NCBI GenBank assembly: GCA_028023455.1
Contig: JAQFVV010000056.1
Location: 5,353,717-5,417,716 of the forward strand
DNA length: 64,000 nucleotides
Direction: 5' to 3'
Source of the DNA: Epiperipatus broadwayi
Lineage: Eukaryota > Onychophora > Udeonychophora > Euonychophora > Peripatidae
Shown here: positions 43,130-55,919 of the stretch, piece by piece
Numbering within the stretch: the stretch's first letter is position 1
How the letters are laid out: every line of letters starts with the position of its first letter
The notes under the pieces: model-generated
Databases searched by the model: none
Told to the model about the DNA's origin: nothing
Seen by the model: only the letters and a program-made list of their open reading frames with translations
Made by a program: the position numbers and the translations under genes

Positions 43130-43984
43130 AGTTGTTTGAAATTATATCTGAAATTATATCAATTTATATGATGAACTGGAAGAACTGTATGATATTGACT
43201 GCAAAATGGAACATTTAGTGGACTTTGTGAAGTTAGAATGTATTTCTCAAAGGAAGCAAAAATATTGAAAGCACGAATAGAGTGACTACAATAAGTATAA
43301 AATGGATTAACAATGTTGTGGAAATCGTGTACATTTTAATGAAGTAATCCAATTGCAGATAATTCTATACATATATATTGTACTTTTATAAGGTCAACTA
43401 CAATTTGCATATCACTTTTAAATGAAGATTGAAACGTTGGACGGATTTTGAAGAACTTTATGCAATTAGAAAAAAAAGCAAGTATTTTTCAGTAAAGATA
43501 CAAATATTAAAAACACTAGTTATAATAAATACAAAATGAAATAACAATATTGTAAAATTCTTGGCAGTCTGACAGAGTAGCAAGATTAGTTTCTCAATTT
43601 AATAATAATAAACAAAACGTCTAAGTACTGGAATAACTCAGATTTGCAATATAACAAGTTTTCATTGTAATAAAATATATATATTTACTATAAGCATAAC
43701 AAATTTTTTATTTACTAAGTAAAAAAAGATTTTAAAATTGTTTTTGGAGACTTTAATGCTAAAATGATAAATAATTGCTGTATATAATTTTTATATGGTA
43801 ACATAAATGAGAGGAACATAAATTTATCTATAAAAAATAAATATGAACGTTTCCAAATAAAGATATAGCTGAGTTAAATCATATTTTAAATAGCATAAAA
43901 TATATATTTCACATTATCAAAAACGGAAATAAATGAAATCCATTATGCTTCTTTTATATCAGTTATAACAAATAATAAAAGTCA
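43130..43984 (+). pseudogene. Degenerate RTE endonuclease fragment, opposite strand
   Basis: Plus-strand pieces match the neighbouring RTE endonuclease. A stretch almost identical to its N-terminal segment (TGGACTTTGTGAAGTTAGAA) lies at 43217-43236. DRVARLV is encoded at 43571-43591, and FKIVFGDFNAK near 43732-43764 retains the GDFN motif. Stops and frameshifts lie between them. It abuts the 3' tail of the minus-strand RTE, so the two copies lie 3' end to 3' end or one inserted into the other. Confidence 0.75.
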
Positions 43985-44280
43985 TATACAATCATCACCA
44001 TCATCAACCATTATCAATCCACTGCAGGATGAAGATCTCTCCAAGTTCAATCAGTCTTACCAATCTTTAGCTTCTCTTCTCCACATCACCCCTGCACACT
44101 TTCTTATTTCATTCATCCATGTCACATGTAGTCTCTTTCTGGGTCTTTTACAATCTATTCGAATCCAGTTTAAGATTTCAATTGTCTATCTAATATCATC
44201 TCTTCTAACAATATGTCCAGCCCAATTCCACTTCAGTCTTTTAATTTTTTCAATGAGATCAGTAACACCTGTTTGTTCTC

Positions 44281-45582
44281 TTACCCATATATTGATTGCG
44301 TTTTCGATATCTTTATGTTACTCCCAATGTACATCTCTCCATACTTCTTTGAATGGTCTGAAGTCTTTGTATTGCTCTTTTTTAAGTGTCCAAGTCTCAT
44401 ATCCATAAGCAAGAACTGGTAAAGCACATTAAAAACCTTCCTTTTCAAACATATAGGCATATTTCCTTTTAGTATCAAGTTATTTCTACCAAAAGCACTC
44501 CAACCAAGTTCATTTCTATGATTAATTTCATCCATTATGTTTCCATCTGTATTAATAATCTGACCAAGGTATTTGTAACTGTTAACTTCTTCTAACTCAT
44601 CATAATCAATCTTTATTTTCATATTTTGAGAAAATCCATTAAACATTATTTTAGTCTTTTTAACATTTATCTTTAGTCCTACTTTCCTACTTCCATCTGA
44701 TATCTCCTACAACATTTCCTGCAGCTCTAAAGCATTATTTGCAAAAACAACTACATCATCTGCAAAATCTAAATGACATAAATAATCTCCATTTACTTTT
44801 GCTCCTTTAGCTTCCCATTTTAATCTGCAAAATATTTCTGGAAGCACTGCTATAAAAGGTTTTGGAGATATGGAGTCACCCTGTCTTACATCCTTCTCCA
44901 TCTTGATTTTCCCAGTATCATTATGTAATTTAATTGTTGCTGTTGCATTTTTATAAATATTCTTTAAAATATGACAATATCCTGGATCTATACCTTGATA
45001 ATCCAATGCTTTAATCACTGAAGAAATGTTTATAGAATCAAATGCCTTTTCATAATCCACAAATCCAAAGCAGAATGGCAACTCATATTCATTTGTCCTT
45101 TCTATAAATTTTTTCAATACCTGCATATGATCTATTGTACAAAAACCACTTTTAAATCCAGCTTGTTCTCTTGGATTGTGGAAATCCAATGTTCTCTATA
45201 GACAAGTTGTAATTATCTTGGTAAACATTTTGTATAAAACTGATAAAAGGCTGATAGGTCTGTAATTTCTAATATGTTCTTTATCGCCTTATTTAAATAT
45301 TAATATTAATACCACATTCTTCCAATCATCTGGTATATCTTTAGCATTTAGACATTTGGTATATAACTTGGCTAAAAAATTTTCTATTTCTTCACCTGTT
45401 TCTTTTAATACATCAATTATAATTCCATAATTACTTGGAGCCTTTTCTTTCTTCTTGTATTTAATTGCATGTCTCACTTCTTCATTTAAAATTCTGGGCA
45501 ATGCAGAAAACATAATAGATATAGGAGGTACTTGTTCTTTATTACTATATAATTCTTGATAAAAGTCTTCTACCCATTTCAT
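44281..45582 (-). pseudogene. RTE reverse transcriptase domain
   Basis: One reading frame runs through three blocks (45582-45289, 45189-44707 and 44646-44281) interrupted by stop codons. Recognisable RT parts are NYRPISLL (between the first two blocks), REQAGF, FVDYEKAFD, VRQGDSISP and the catalytic FADDVV, followed by the thumb-type SYKYLG block. The intact element would copy its RNA at the nicked target. The closest family is RTE. Coding similarity continues past 44281 as a degraded C-terminal tail. Confidence 0.9.
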
Positions 45583-45750
45583 ATGTCATCTTTTTTTTTT
45601 AGTAATAATTCCATCTTTTTTTTTATTACAGATATAAATTTTCTACCAATACCAAAATGTTGTTTTATACTCTTGAGACTTTTATTCTCTTTTACAGCTT
45701 TCCTTGCTAGTTCACAGTTATAATTTCTTATATCATTTCCAACTCTTTTC

Positions 45751-46312
45751 AGCACCATTTTACAAAATTCGAGATATTCAATCCTTTTTAATGCATCATT
45801 TTTGTATATCTTCATATTCCTTCTTTTCTTCATAAATTCTCTAGTCTCAGTAGAAATTTTATTGGTCAATTGCTGCTTTTTTAAACTACTAGCTATCCTT
45901 GTTGCAGTTTTTAAAAGTGTATCAGTTATTTTCATGTTAATTTCATTCAAATCTGAATCATGTTCAAAATCTACTAATACTTGAAACCGATTTGTAAGTT
46001 CTAATTTAAATTCATTAGAATGTTTCTGAAGAGCACCATTTTACAAAATTCGAGATATTCAATCCTTTTTAATGCATCATTTTTGTATATCTTCATATTC
46101 CTTCTTTTCTTCATAAATTCTCTAGTCTCAGTAGAAATTTTATTGGTCAATTGCTGCTTTTTTAAACTACTAGCTATCCTTGTTGCAGTTTTTAAAAGTG
46201 TATCAGTTATTTTCATGTTAATTTCACTCAAATCTGAATCATGTTCAAAATCTACTAATACTTGAAACCGATTTGTAAGTTCTAATTTAAATTCATTAGA
46301 ATGCATCTGAAG
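45751..46312. repeat. 281-bp tandem duplication inside the RTE element
   Basis: 45751-46031 and 46032-46312 are near-identical direct copies, offset exactly 281 bp. The differences seen are few, for example ATTTCATTC against ATTTCACTC and ATGTTTCTG against ATGCATCTG. Since 281 is not a multiple of three, the duplication shifts the reading frame between endonuclease and RT. The low divergence means it is recent relative to the element's other decay. Confidence 0.93.
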
Positions 46313-47037
46313 ATTAGGAATATCAACTGTAAATATTGTTTTCTTAATAATTTTTGTCTCTCTAGTTTTGCATTAACATGTATCTTACATCTTACTAATC
46401 GATGATCACTTCCTGTGTTAAATTTATTAAAAACTTTACAATCTTGACATATGTATTTTTTGTTAGTCAAAATATAATCCAGTTCTGCTGTACCTTCATT
46501 TGGTTGCTTCCATGTCCATTTCCTTTTAACATTTTTCTCAAAAAAAGAATTCATAATATAAAGTTTTTCTTTTTCTGCAAACTCCACAAGTTTATGTCCT
46601 CTCTTATTTCTATTACCATAAGCAAAATTACCTACAGCACTTTCGTCTTTCATTTCTTTACCAATGCTCACATTAAAGTCTCCCATAACAATTTTAAAAT
46701 ATTGTTTACTTTGATCAAAATCCTTTTGTACATCCATATAAAAATCTTCTACTACTTCATCACTATGAGAACTTGTTGGGCATAAATCTGAATTATCTGC
46801 ATTTGGTATCTGCTATTAATTTGTATAACTAATCTTGCCACTCTGTCAAATACACCATCAATCTCTACAATATTGTTCTTCCACTTTTTATTTATAATGA
46901 ATCTTATTCCACTTGTATTTCCAATATTTGTGCCTTTATAATAGATTACGTGTCCACTTTTTAAATCAATTATCTTCACCTTTTCTTCTAACTTCACAAA
47001 GTCCAATAATGTCCCATTTAATATAAGACAGTTCTTC
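46282..47037 (-). pseudogene. RTE endonuclease domain
   Basis: Two overlapping reading frames (47006-46752 and 46737-46282) join by a frameshift near 46750 to give an exonuclease-endonuclease-phosphatase fold domain. The first part has SGIRF and DRVARLV blocks. The second has MGDFNV, the WTWKQPN block, LDYIL and the SDHRLV motif with the catalytic Asp-His. This domain nicks target DNA for reverse transcription in RTE elements; animal genomes often mislabel it 'craniofacial development protein 2-like'. Coding begins upstream of the ATG at 47006, at about 47037. Confidence 0.88.
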
Positions 47038-47564
47038 TAATTCTTACAATCTTCCTTCACTTGAAAGTGATCTGCAGTTGTAAGTACTTTAAAAAGTTGT
47101 CATCAAATGGCAGCCTGGATCCACAATCAGGGGATTCTTAGCACCCTACACCTTCAGCCACCAACCACTGCTGTGGTTGGTGATTTTACAGCCTTCTGGG
47201 AATAAGGGCCATGATTTATTTTTGTCTGTCATAATTGTATATATCTATTGGAAAAATATTTATCATCTACACAAACATCATTCTGCCTTATCAGGTAACT
47301 GAGAAGAAAGACCATGGTGTTTCTTGATCTTAAACTCCGAGGTAAAAACCCAATAATCTCACCATGCTGGCTAATGCATGTTGGTGAACAGCCCATCCAT
47401 GTTTGTATACTATATGAATAATCACATAGTAATAACAGCTGCAATGACAAGAACTTCTGGAGTGGATATTAGGAATTTGCCTTGCTCACTTCCTTTAAGG
47501 CCTCCAAGAGGAATCAAAGGGTCTCCTTTCAGTTAATAGCAAACTCCTTCTGCAGTTATCATAT

Positions 47565-47565
<1 letters not shown>

Positions 47566-47612
<47 letters not shown>
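47566..47612. repeat. (TA)n tract
   Basis: Uninterrupted TA dinucleotide run between the RTE 5' side and the composite hammerhead element. Confidence 0.97.
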
Positions 47613-47615
<3 letters not shown>

Positions 47616-47902
47616 ACAATTATACATAAAAAGTATTTTTCAGCATATGCGTAATTTTGTGCACTTTTCAAATATTAATCATCTATTTTAGTGTTAACCA
47701 ATCATTGCAGATAGAACACTATCTAGTGTTATTTCATTATTGTTATTTTACTCCCAGTATGGAACCCTAGACTGGATTCTACCTGCAATAATTGGTTTAA
47801 AGTTGAAATAGATGAGAAACATTTGAAAATAGCACAAAACCATATGGTAAAAATGGCTTTTTCTATATAATTATTATTAATATATAGGTATATTTATATC
47901 TT

Positions 47903-48727
47903 AAACATCACATGATCACTATCTTCCATGCTTGCTCATAACTGTTGTTATAATAGGCAAAACTCTCTCCATACAATAGTGCCACTCTAAGCAAGGCAGA
48001 GTAATCAATGGATGCCAGAAGGCTTGTGCATAAAATACCTATCTAGTGCCTACTCATCCAATATCCCCAAACTCCATACAGTAGTGCCACTCTAAGCAAG
48101 ACAGAGTAATCAATGGATGCCAGAAGGCTTGTGCATAAAATCCCTATCTAGTTTGGGGATATTGGATGAGTAGGCACTAGATAGGGATTTTATGCACAAG
48201 CTTCTGGCATCCATTGATTACTCTGTCTTGCTTAGAGTGGCACTACTGTATGGAGAGAGTTTGGCCTATTATAACAACAGTTATGAGCAAGCATGGAAGA
48301 TAGTGATCATGTGATGTTTTAAGATTTAATACCAATCCTGCATTATAGGAAGGTGGTGGCTATGGTTGTAAAAGAGCCAAAGACACCAAAATGTATGGCT
48401 GCTGAACTGAGTTCAGACCCATATGACTATTTGAGCTATTGAGCTTAGATTGAAAATATATATGTGTTTTTAATTTTATTCTCATAGTTTAGTAGTTATG
48501 TAGAGGTAAAAGGTGACTGCTGGAGGGTTGCATTCGATCCTAATATCTAGGTGCAGTCCTCTCAGATCCAAGGCTCCTCACTGATGAAGGCCATAAGCCA
48601 GAAACTAGTTTGGGGATATTGGATGAGTGGGCACTAGATAGGGATTTTATGCACAAGCCTTCTGGCATCCATTGAGTACTCTGTCTTGCTTAGAGTGGCA
48701 CTACTGTATGGAGAGAGTTTTGCCTAT
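47903..48727 (+). mobile_element. Composite hammerhead retroelement, family 2, with foldback
   Basis: A 14-bp direct repeat TATATTTATATCTT flanks it at 47889-47902 and 48728-48741; this is AT-rich, so weaker evidence than at the other copies. A left antisense arm (about 47899-48073) and right sense arm (48150-48323) are near-perfect inverse complements of 174-175 bp. The 76-bp spacer (48074-48149) directly repeats 47969-48044. A sense unit with one hammerhead follows (about 48324-48727). There is no ORF. The layout matches the elements at 12887 and 59811: inverted partial unit first, sense unit last. Confidence 0.8.
48575..48616 (+). ncRNA. Hammerhead-like motif, family 2
   Basis: UCCUCA (48575-48580) pairs with UGGGGA (48611-48616) as stem I. 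CUGAUGA is at 48581-48587. The hairpin GGC-CAUAA-GCC is flanked by an unpaired A on each side. GAAA is at 48601-48604 and stem III is the palindrome ACUAGU. The triplet is GUU, which is allowed (NUH) but slower than GUC. The A-A at 10.1-11.1 departs from consensus. Confidence 0.55.
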
Positions 48728-49199
48728 TATATTTATATCTTGTATGTGATTTTTATATGTTATATTTCACATTATAATGCACATAATAAGTTCAATAGCA
48801 AGAGTAATCATTAATTTGTGAAAGGTATAATACGTTTTAATTTCATTTTAATTTAAAGCTATTAATAAAGACAATAACAACAGATGCTCAACTTTCAAGG
48901 AATTTAAAGAGACTTTAAAGATTATTCAGACTTGGTGAGGCCAATAAAAGATAATATTTTATTGAACCAGCTACATAAATATCAAAACAAAAATTGGCAG
49001 CTCATCAGAAACTTTTTTATTTATTAATATAAGCAGAAAAAAAAAAATTTAAAATTTTATAAAATGATATAAAAGATAATTACAAAAAATATAAAAACAA
49101 AATGGTTAGGACTAAATGCTTATAAGATATAAAATAATATCTTGTTATATACAAATAAAAGCTTTTCAGTAATAAAAATTGATTTTACTACAAAGAACC

Positions 49200-49360
<161 letters not shown>

Positions 49361-49667
49361 GGAAAACAGAGCTGACTATACAATACCGTCATTTGAATGA
49401 TGTAAATTAAATATGCATTAAATTCATAAAGAATAAAAAAAGGTGTAGAAAATGATGGAAATGGTATTTTAAAAGGAGTAAGTAAAAAAATAAATAAATC
49501 GCTATCAAGGTTAAACCAAATATCTAAATGATAAGAATAAGCCTGTTAATTGAAAAATACAATATACAAATATATCAAGGTCATTATAACTTCTTTTGGA
49601 GAACTTTGCACTCTAGCCAGCCAAAATAAATAAATAAACTGAATTTAATAATTATTGCAGCCAAAAG

Positions 49668-49783
49668 AGCCAAGTGTTGTTAGCCGAGAGGTCATCGCAA
49701 CCGCCTTGCAAGCAAGTAGTTGGTTGCAGACGGTTGTGAGTTCGCCTCCCGGACGATGCTATGACATATGGAAAAAAAAAAAG
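49668..49783 (+). mobile_element. tRNA-derived SINE, copy 2
   Basis: This is a near-identical second copy of the 37847 element: TTAGCCGAGAGGTCATCGCA for box A, GAGTTCGCCTCCC for box B, then GATGCTATGACATATGG and an A-run of about 11. Box B has lost its consensus G. The low divergence between copies suggests a relatively young family. Confidence 0.87.
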
Positions 49784-50849
49784 ATGAATTACGGAAACTA
49801 TTATAGGATGTACGTTATTATTTTACTCCACGTCTGTATAGTGCAAGAAGTAATTGGAGTTTATTTAAAAGCATTTTTGCAGTAATTAAAACTTTGGAAC
49901 CTTATGGTACAGATCCAATATATTAAATTTTAAAGGATACCAAAATTCAATCGTAGTAATTGACTGTATTGTAACAGTAATAAGATTAATATTATAATGG
50001 TGTATGACAAGACAATTCCATTTCTCAAAATCTCTTTTTATAGCAGATTTATAGGAAGTATTTTGAAAAATTATTAGTAATTTTAGATCATGTGATTGTT
50101 TAGCAAATAATGGTTTACTACAGTTAGAAATATTATAAGAGTTATCAGATAAAAACAAAAAAGTAAAACTAAATATAAATAATAATCAAAAAATTTCAAC
50201 ATTTTTTTTTAAAAAGAAAGAAAAAAAACGATAAAAATCAATACTAATAATAATGAATTAAAACGTGGTAATAACATAATTATCTCCGTTAAAAGATTAA
50301 TGGAATAATAACAAAATTTATTAAATTAATGATGAACTTAAACTTGAATAAAAAAAAATATATTTGGAAAAAAAAATGTATTTGATAAATGTGTCTTATC
50401 AGCACTTACGAATCTGAGACTTATTTATATAAATAACAATAAGAAAACTGTAAGACATAAAATACAATATAAAGAAATGTGTATTGGGATTAAAAATAAG
50501 CTATTGATGGCAAAATACATATAAAAGACCATAAAAGATATCAACAAATGGATAAAATAATACACTAAAATGGAACTCAAATAGGCAGTCTCTATACAAA
50601 AAAATAATAGATGGATAACTAAAGTCGTAAACTATATTTCAAAAGATTATAAAAACCATGGGAAATGGATTAATAATAAATCATGTATAGAAACTATAAA
50701 TTGAAGAAATAAGTTTAAACCTAAAAGACCATTGGTCAGTGGATTGGTTCTTGGGTTTATTTACAATAAAATGTATTGAAAAATATAAACATTTAGAATA
50801 TTTTTAAAAATCTTAATTCAGATAATAAAAATATATTAGAACAGTTTAA

Positions 50850-51127
50850 TGAATAATACTTCTGTAGTGTAATTTTCACTACACCATTCACTCTATTCAC
50901 TTTTAACACTTTAAGGAGGTGTGCAATCATAAACACATGACCAAAGACATGATAAAGATGTGTGATTCCCAAGATGCACATTTCATGCTGAACCAGCACT
51001 CATCGATTGTCCCAAACCACAATCTCTTATATACACCCTTCCACAAGATAGTAAAAGCAGATAGAAACCAATCCCTACCTTGCATGAGAATGATATAGTG
51101 AAAATTACACTACAGAAATATTATTCA
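50850..51127. mobile_element. MITE with 33-bp terminal inverted repeats, TTAA or TA target
   Basis: 50848-50880 and 51097-51129 are inverse complements with one mismatch. TTAA occurs at both outer edges (50846-50849 and 51128-51131), so the duplication is TTAA or TA. The interior of about 215 bp is less AT-rich and has no transposase. Each arm also contains a small hairpin, TGTAGTG...CACTACA. A TTAA target would suggest piggyBac; a TA target would suggest Tc1/mariner. Confidence 0.82.
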
Positions 51128-51131
51128 TTAA

Positions 51132-54100
51132 GTGGATTAATCTCTAGTGATTAATAAAAATAATTAATATTGGAATAGTTTGTTTGAAAAAAAAGTTATA
51201 TTTTTATTTTTTAATTAATTATATTAAATGTTTTGAATATAATTTAGAGAGAGCAAAAACGCAAATATATCGAAAACATGATGTTGATGATTTTTAGGCT
51301 AATATCAAAATCTAACTTTAAACATTTTTCCTAAAATTGTTTAAAATAAAAATAATTATATTGTTTTGATGTTCATCTGAAAAAGTTTTATTCAATTTGA
51401 ATAAAAAGTAATAAAGTTATAATAAGAGAGGGTGATAAGCAATGATCTTTAAGCTAATAAAATTACATATTTTTAAAAAGTACATTTAAAGTTTACATTT
51501 AATAGAAAATATAAGATTAAATTGATTAGGAGAGTTTATATAAAATATATAAATAAATTTTAAAAGAAAGCCTGCACAAAAATAAATGAATTTGAAGATG
51601 GAAAAAATTTAAAAAAAAAAAAAACTTTATATTTTTAATTTTGGATTAAATTAATTTACTCAATTAAATCTAATTAGGGATCATTGAAGTAATTGATTAT
51701 AGTTTAATTTACGTTAAAAAATAAATAATCGTAAACATAATTTTTTTTATCAAATGAAAGATTGTATATAAATAATAAATTCTGTCTTATAAAAAAAAAA
51801 TAGGAGGCATAATTTACTTTATCCTATGAGTGTGATAACTTGTAATTATACCTTTTGCAGTTTCAATTCTAGTAAAAACGGTTGAAAATTTTTCAATCTC
51901 CATTAGATCAATTAAACATTCACATTTATTTTATTTTATTCAATTAATTATTGCATATTGTGTATTATCACTAAAAAATATTATTGTAAAAAAGGAATAC
52001 TAAATTGTATATTTATCTGAAAAAAAATTGGAGTATATGTATTCATTTATGGAGCTATTGTGATCTTTACTAAAGCTACTATTGATATCAATAGAATTTG
52101 CAGTTGTAATGAAATCTAAGGACTTGTTTTCAAAATGGTGACTCTACAATTCTTTAATGATCTTTATACTAGCCAAAATTCAGCTGAGGAACCCAGTCAA
52201 AACAATAGGGTACTGCTAATGTTTACAATGAGCAAATATATTTATGGAAGATTCAAAATTAAGTTCATGCACACACATATATGACTGTTTATAATTAATG
52301 GGTAGGAAACTCCAGGAAAACATTCTCTCTATATATATATAGACAAAAACTATCTTGATTAGACTTAACAAACATTGATTTATTCTTTTTTCTACTGTAT
52401 CACATTTAAGTCTGACTAAATACTTTCCATTAAAATACATGTCAACAATCAAGTAAATTATTTTATACAAAAAAAATTAAAACTAGATGTTTTTTTTAAC
52501 CAGTTTATTTATCCAAATGACAGACCTCATAGGGAAAAGTAAAAAAAAAGTGCTGGAGTCTACTTGCTTGTATAACCATCTATTAAGATGGTTTTTTAAA
52601 AAAAATTGATAGCTTCATGTATATTTTATTCTTATATTTTAATTCTAAAAAAATCTAAAGAATTTTAGATTAAAAATCAAAAATATACATATTTGCACAT
52701 TTATTTTATACATACATATATATATTATTTTTAAAAATAGAACACAATAAGTTCTAGCATAACAGTAACTAAGAAAATCTTGGCATTTCATTAAATATAT
52801 CTTTTCAAATTGATTGCTATCATTAACACTCCATTAGGATATATTGCAATACTATAAAAATTATTTTAAAATTTTTAATATTTTAAAGCATAATTTGATA
52901 GATTTATCAGATATTGCTATTTATTCATTCATATTTAAAAACAAATATCAATTTAAAAAAAATGTTGTTTTTATGAAATCAATCTCCTCTTCATGTCCAT
53001 TGAATAACAAAGCAGTTTGTTGTTTTTATTATAATTTTATTTTTTTCAATATCTGCAAAATTCAAATATATTTTTTTAGGATTTATTTTGTTTGTAAGTG
53101 CATATTACTACTGAATCAAATTCAATTTATTATACTCTGCTATGCAAGAATGGCTTAATACTAAAAAGATAAATCTGCCACAATATAGAATGGTTAAATT
53201 ATAAGAATATATTGGTTTTAAAAAAAGACAAAAATCTTCATTTTTGTTTTTCTATTTTATTCTAAAACAATAATTTTTTTTTAATAACTTATTTCCAAAT
53301 AGCATTGAATGTATTTAATTATAACTTTTCATTCATATTATCAAGTGTTTTTTTAAAAAAAATGTAGAACCTTACATAAGTGTTCAATTTTTTCAAGAAA
53401 ATTGATATCATATTTTATTAATACAATATATGAGCAAATATCTGATAAAATTAGTTTATTCTAACAATAAAATTGTGTTCCTTTATAACATTAATTCTAT
53501 GGTTAGCTTGATCTATGAATAAAAGTGAATATAAATGGCATGATATTGTTATAAAATTTTATATTTGTGTGAGAAAATATTTTAATAATTTTTTAAAATG
53601 TATTGTAAATAGTGATATGTTTCTAAAAAAATATTATTAATTTTGTTACAAAAAAGAAAAAACAATTTATTCCTGAATTTTTAAATTCTTTTTTTTTTAA
53701 TACAAGTGGTTCTTGAGTTTCATATCTAATTGGTTCCATGAAAGTAGGCTAATGTAAAAAAAAAACCCATCAAAAAGTGTTTTTGAAATTTAATTTTTAA
53801 TGAGGTGTATTAGCATATATATAAATAATATCTGGTGTTTTCTTTATAATTTATCACAAATTAATTGAATTCTATTCTTCTTTGTCTTTACTTGATAAAA
53901 AGTTCTATAACATGTGTCTTTTTTTAGTGCCTTTCATACAAAATAGAAAATTGTATGAAAGTAGAATATATAAAGGTGGATTACTGTCTGGATATAAAAA
54001 AGTTTATTAATAGTATTGTGGTTAAAACATTTTTTTAGAAATAAAAATGATTTGGGGAATATATCTCTTATCATAAAGTTTTTTATTCTAGCTAACAATA

Positions 54101-55919
54101 TTCTAAACACAAAAAGAGCTGGATTGAGATAAGAAATTCTATCATGTCTGTAGCATGAGACAAAGAACCATTTATATTTCTTTTAATTAACATATCTAAA
54201 AAGAAAATTAATTATTGTTTTCTATTTTTATAGTAATTTTCATATTAACAAAGAAAGTTCTTAAAAATTAAAAAAAACTATTAAGATCAATCTTAGTATG
54301 AGACCAAATCCCAAGATGTCATCAACATATTATAATCATAACGATGGGTTTTTTTAATTGTTGAAGATAGCATTTCTTTTTCTAACTTTTTGATAAAAAT
54401 ATAGGCTCTTTCTAAAAAAAATTATTAAGCTCATAGTTAATTATAATTTTTATTGAACATTTGACACTAAAAACCTAATAATGATTGAGTTAATTACTTT
54501 ATGGATGGCCCATGCTTTTATTTAAAGTTACATATAACAATTAAAATTGTGGTTCAGGACAAAAAATTGTTGTTTTTTAATGCATTACTCAACTAAATTA
54601 AATAAAAGCATTTGTTAAGAAAATATTTTAAACCTATTTCATAAACAAACAAGACTCAATATGTTAGCTGGACAATTTACAAAGCAAGATCCTCAAAAAA
54701 TCATTTAAATTAACTCTCCTGAACTCCACTAACATTCTGACATTTATTTGTTCTCACTAGATTTAAACTTTCAACTTTCATTTTAATATTAAACTATTAT
54801 TATTTATCAGAATATAATAAATTTGACCTCATTCAATAGATATTTTTGTTTAAAAATTAAATAAATTTTTGAAAATCACATTTGATTTTCAGAATTATTT
54901 TAAAAATTAGATTTTAATCAAAATAAAATGTCACATTATCAAATTTTAGTTAGAGCTGATTCAATTTTCAAAACAAACAAAATCTTCTTTGTTTGATATT
55001 TGTTTTAAAAATCTGAGCAAATTATTTTTAATGTCTATTAAATCTATCAATTTATGGTTTAAAAATTTAATTTTTTTTTATAATTTTTATGATGTTACTA
55101 AATATTATAAGTGTGCTATGTGACATCATTTCTAGACAGTTGTATTTCCAGCAATCATAATCTCTATGGTAACAATATTCAGAAGAATATATTTTTATAT
55201 TTAAAAATAATATATTTCTGTAAAAAATAATTTTGATTTCTAATAATTATTACACAATTATAATACAAATATAATTATAAACTTTCCAAAAATCCAGTTT
55301 TTAGACCATCATAATATTTTCTCAAATTATTCTTGCAATGTTTGTGATCATGAAATATTTAAAGGATACACATCATTGTGGAGCTTCAGATACGTTGAAG
55401 AACCACATATTAAATTTTTCTGCCATCTTTTAAATTTTTTTGAAATTAAAATATTAGAAAATAAATATACATGAATTTTAAAGCTGTAAAAAAATGTTAA
55501 CAACATTTCTCACTAAAGAACGAAAAATGCAAATTTAATTTTTAGATTTTTCAGACATGCATCAAATTGCTTAGTATTACATATTTGATAAGCCATAAAA
55601 TAATAATTAAAATATTTTTTATATATTATTTTTATTTTTTACTATTCCAGTCTATTCTTATACCACTTCAATTTTTTTTAATTATTTAATACAACTAGGA
55701 AAATTATTTATATTAAAATTTTACCATTTTACCAATATTTAAAATTTAATTCAAATATGTTGAAACTCAGTTCCAAGATTTGTATGTTTATTAAATTGTT
55801 TGAAAAAAAAGTTTTAGGTAAACATTCAAGAAAAATGAAGAATTCATACTTCATTTCTTTTTCTTTCTATTTTAACTTGTTTACCATTAGCTCCATTTTG
55901 ACACCCTAGTGGTAGTTTC
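51132..55919. other. AT-rich sequence, no gene seen
   Basis: Long homopolymer and AT tracts. The 104-codon ORF at 52844-53158 is Phe/Ile/Asn-rich, as expected from AT-rich DNA. A faint Penelope-like reverse transcriptase resemblance near 54300-54530 was not convincing. Confidence 0.45.

Larger units (their letters stand above)
43985..47215 (-). mobile_element. RTE-type non-LTR retrotransposon, nearly full length, inactivated
   Basis: On the minus strand this encodes an apurinic-type endonuclease (47037 to about 46282), a basic linker and a reverse transcriptase (45582 to about 44281), the single-ORF order of RTE elements. Endonuclease motifs GDFN (46669-46686) and SDHRLV (46394-46411) and the RT FADDVV box (about 44750-44767) are visible. 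The 3' end (43986-44010 by complement) has the GATGATGG-type short tail usual for RTE. The endonuclease is frameshifted near 46750, the linker carries a 281-bp duplication, and the RT frame has in-frame stops near 45289, 45197 and 44707. It cannot make a full protein. GC-richer sequence up to about 47550 may be its 5' UTR. Confidence 0.92.

Noticed and set aside
46402-46785. 127-codon plus-strand ORF
   Set aside because: It is the antisense shadow of the RTE endonuclease.
47889-48741. Treating the TATATTTATATCTT duplication as certain
   Set aside because: It is entirely AT-rich apart from one C, so chance is possible. It is accepted only because the two sister elements have similar-length duplications.
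54290-54540. Minus-strand Penelope-like reverse transcriptase trace
   Set aside because: A KKTHRYDYN-like string resembles the RT end region, but flanking motifs and a sustained frame are missing.
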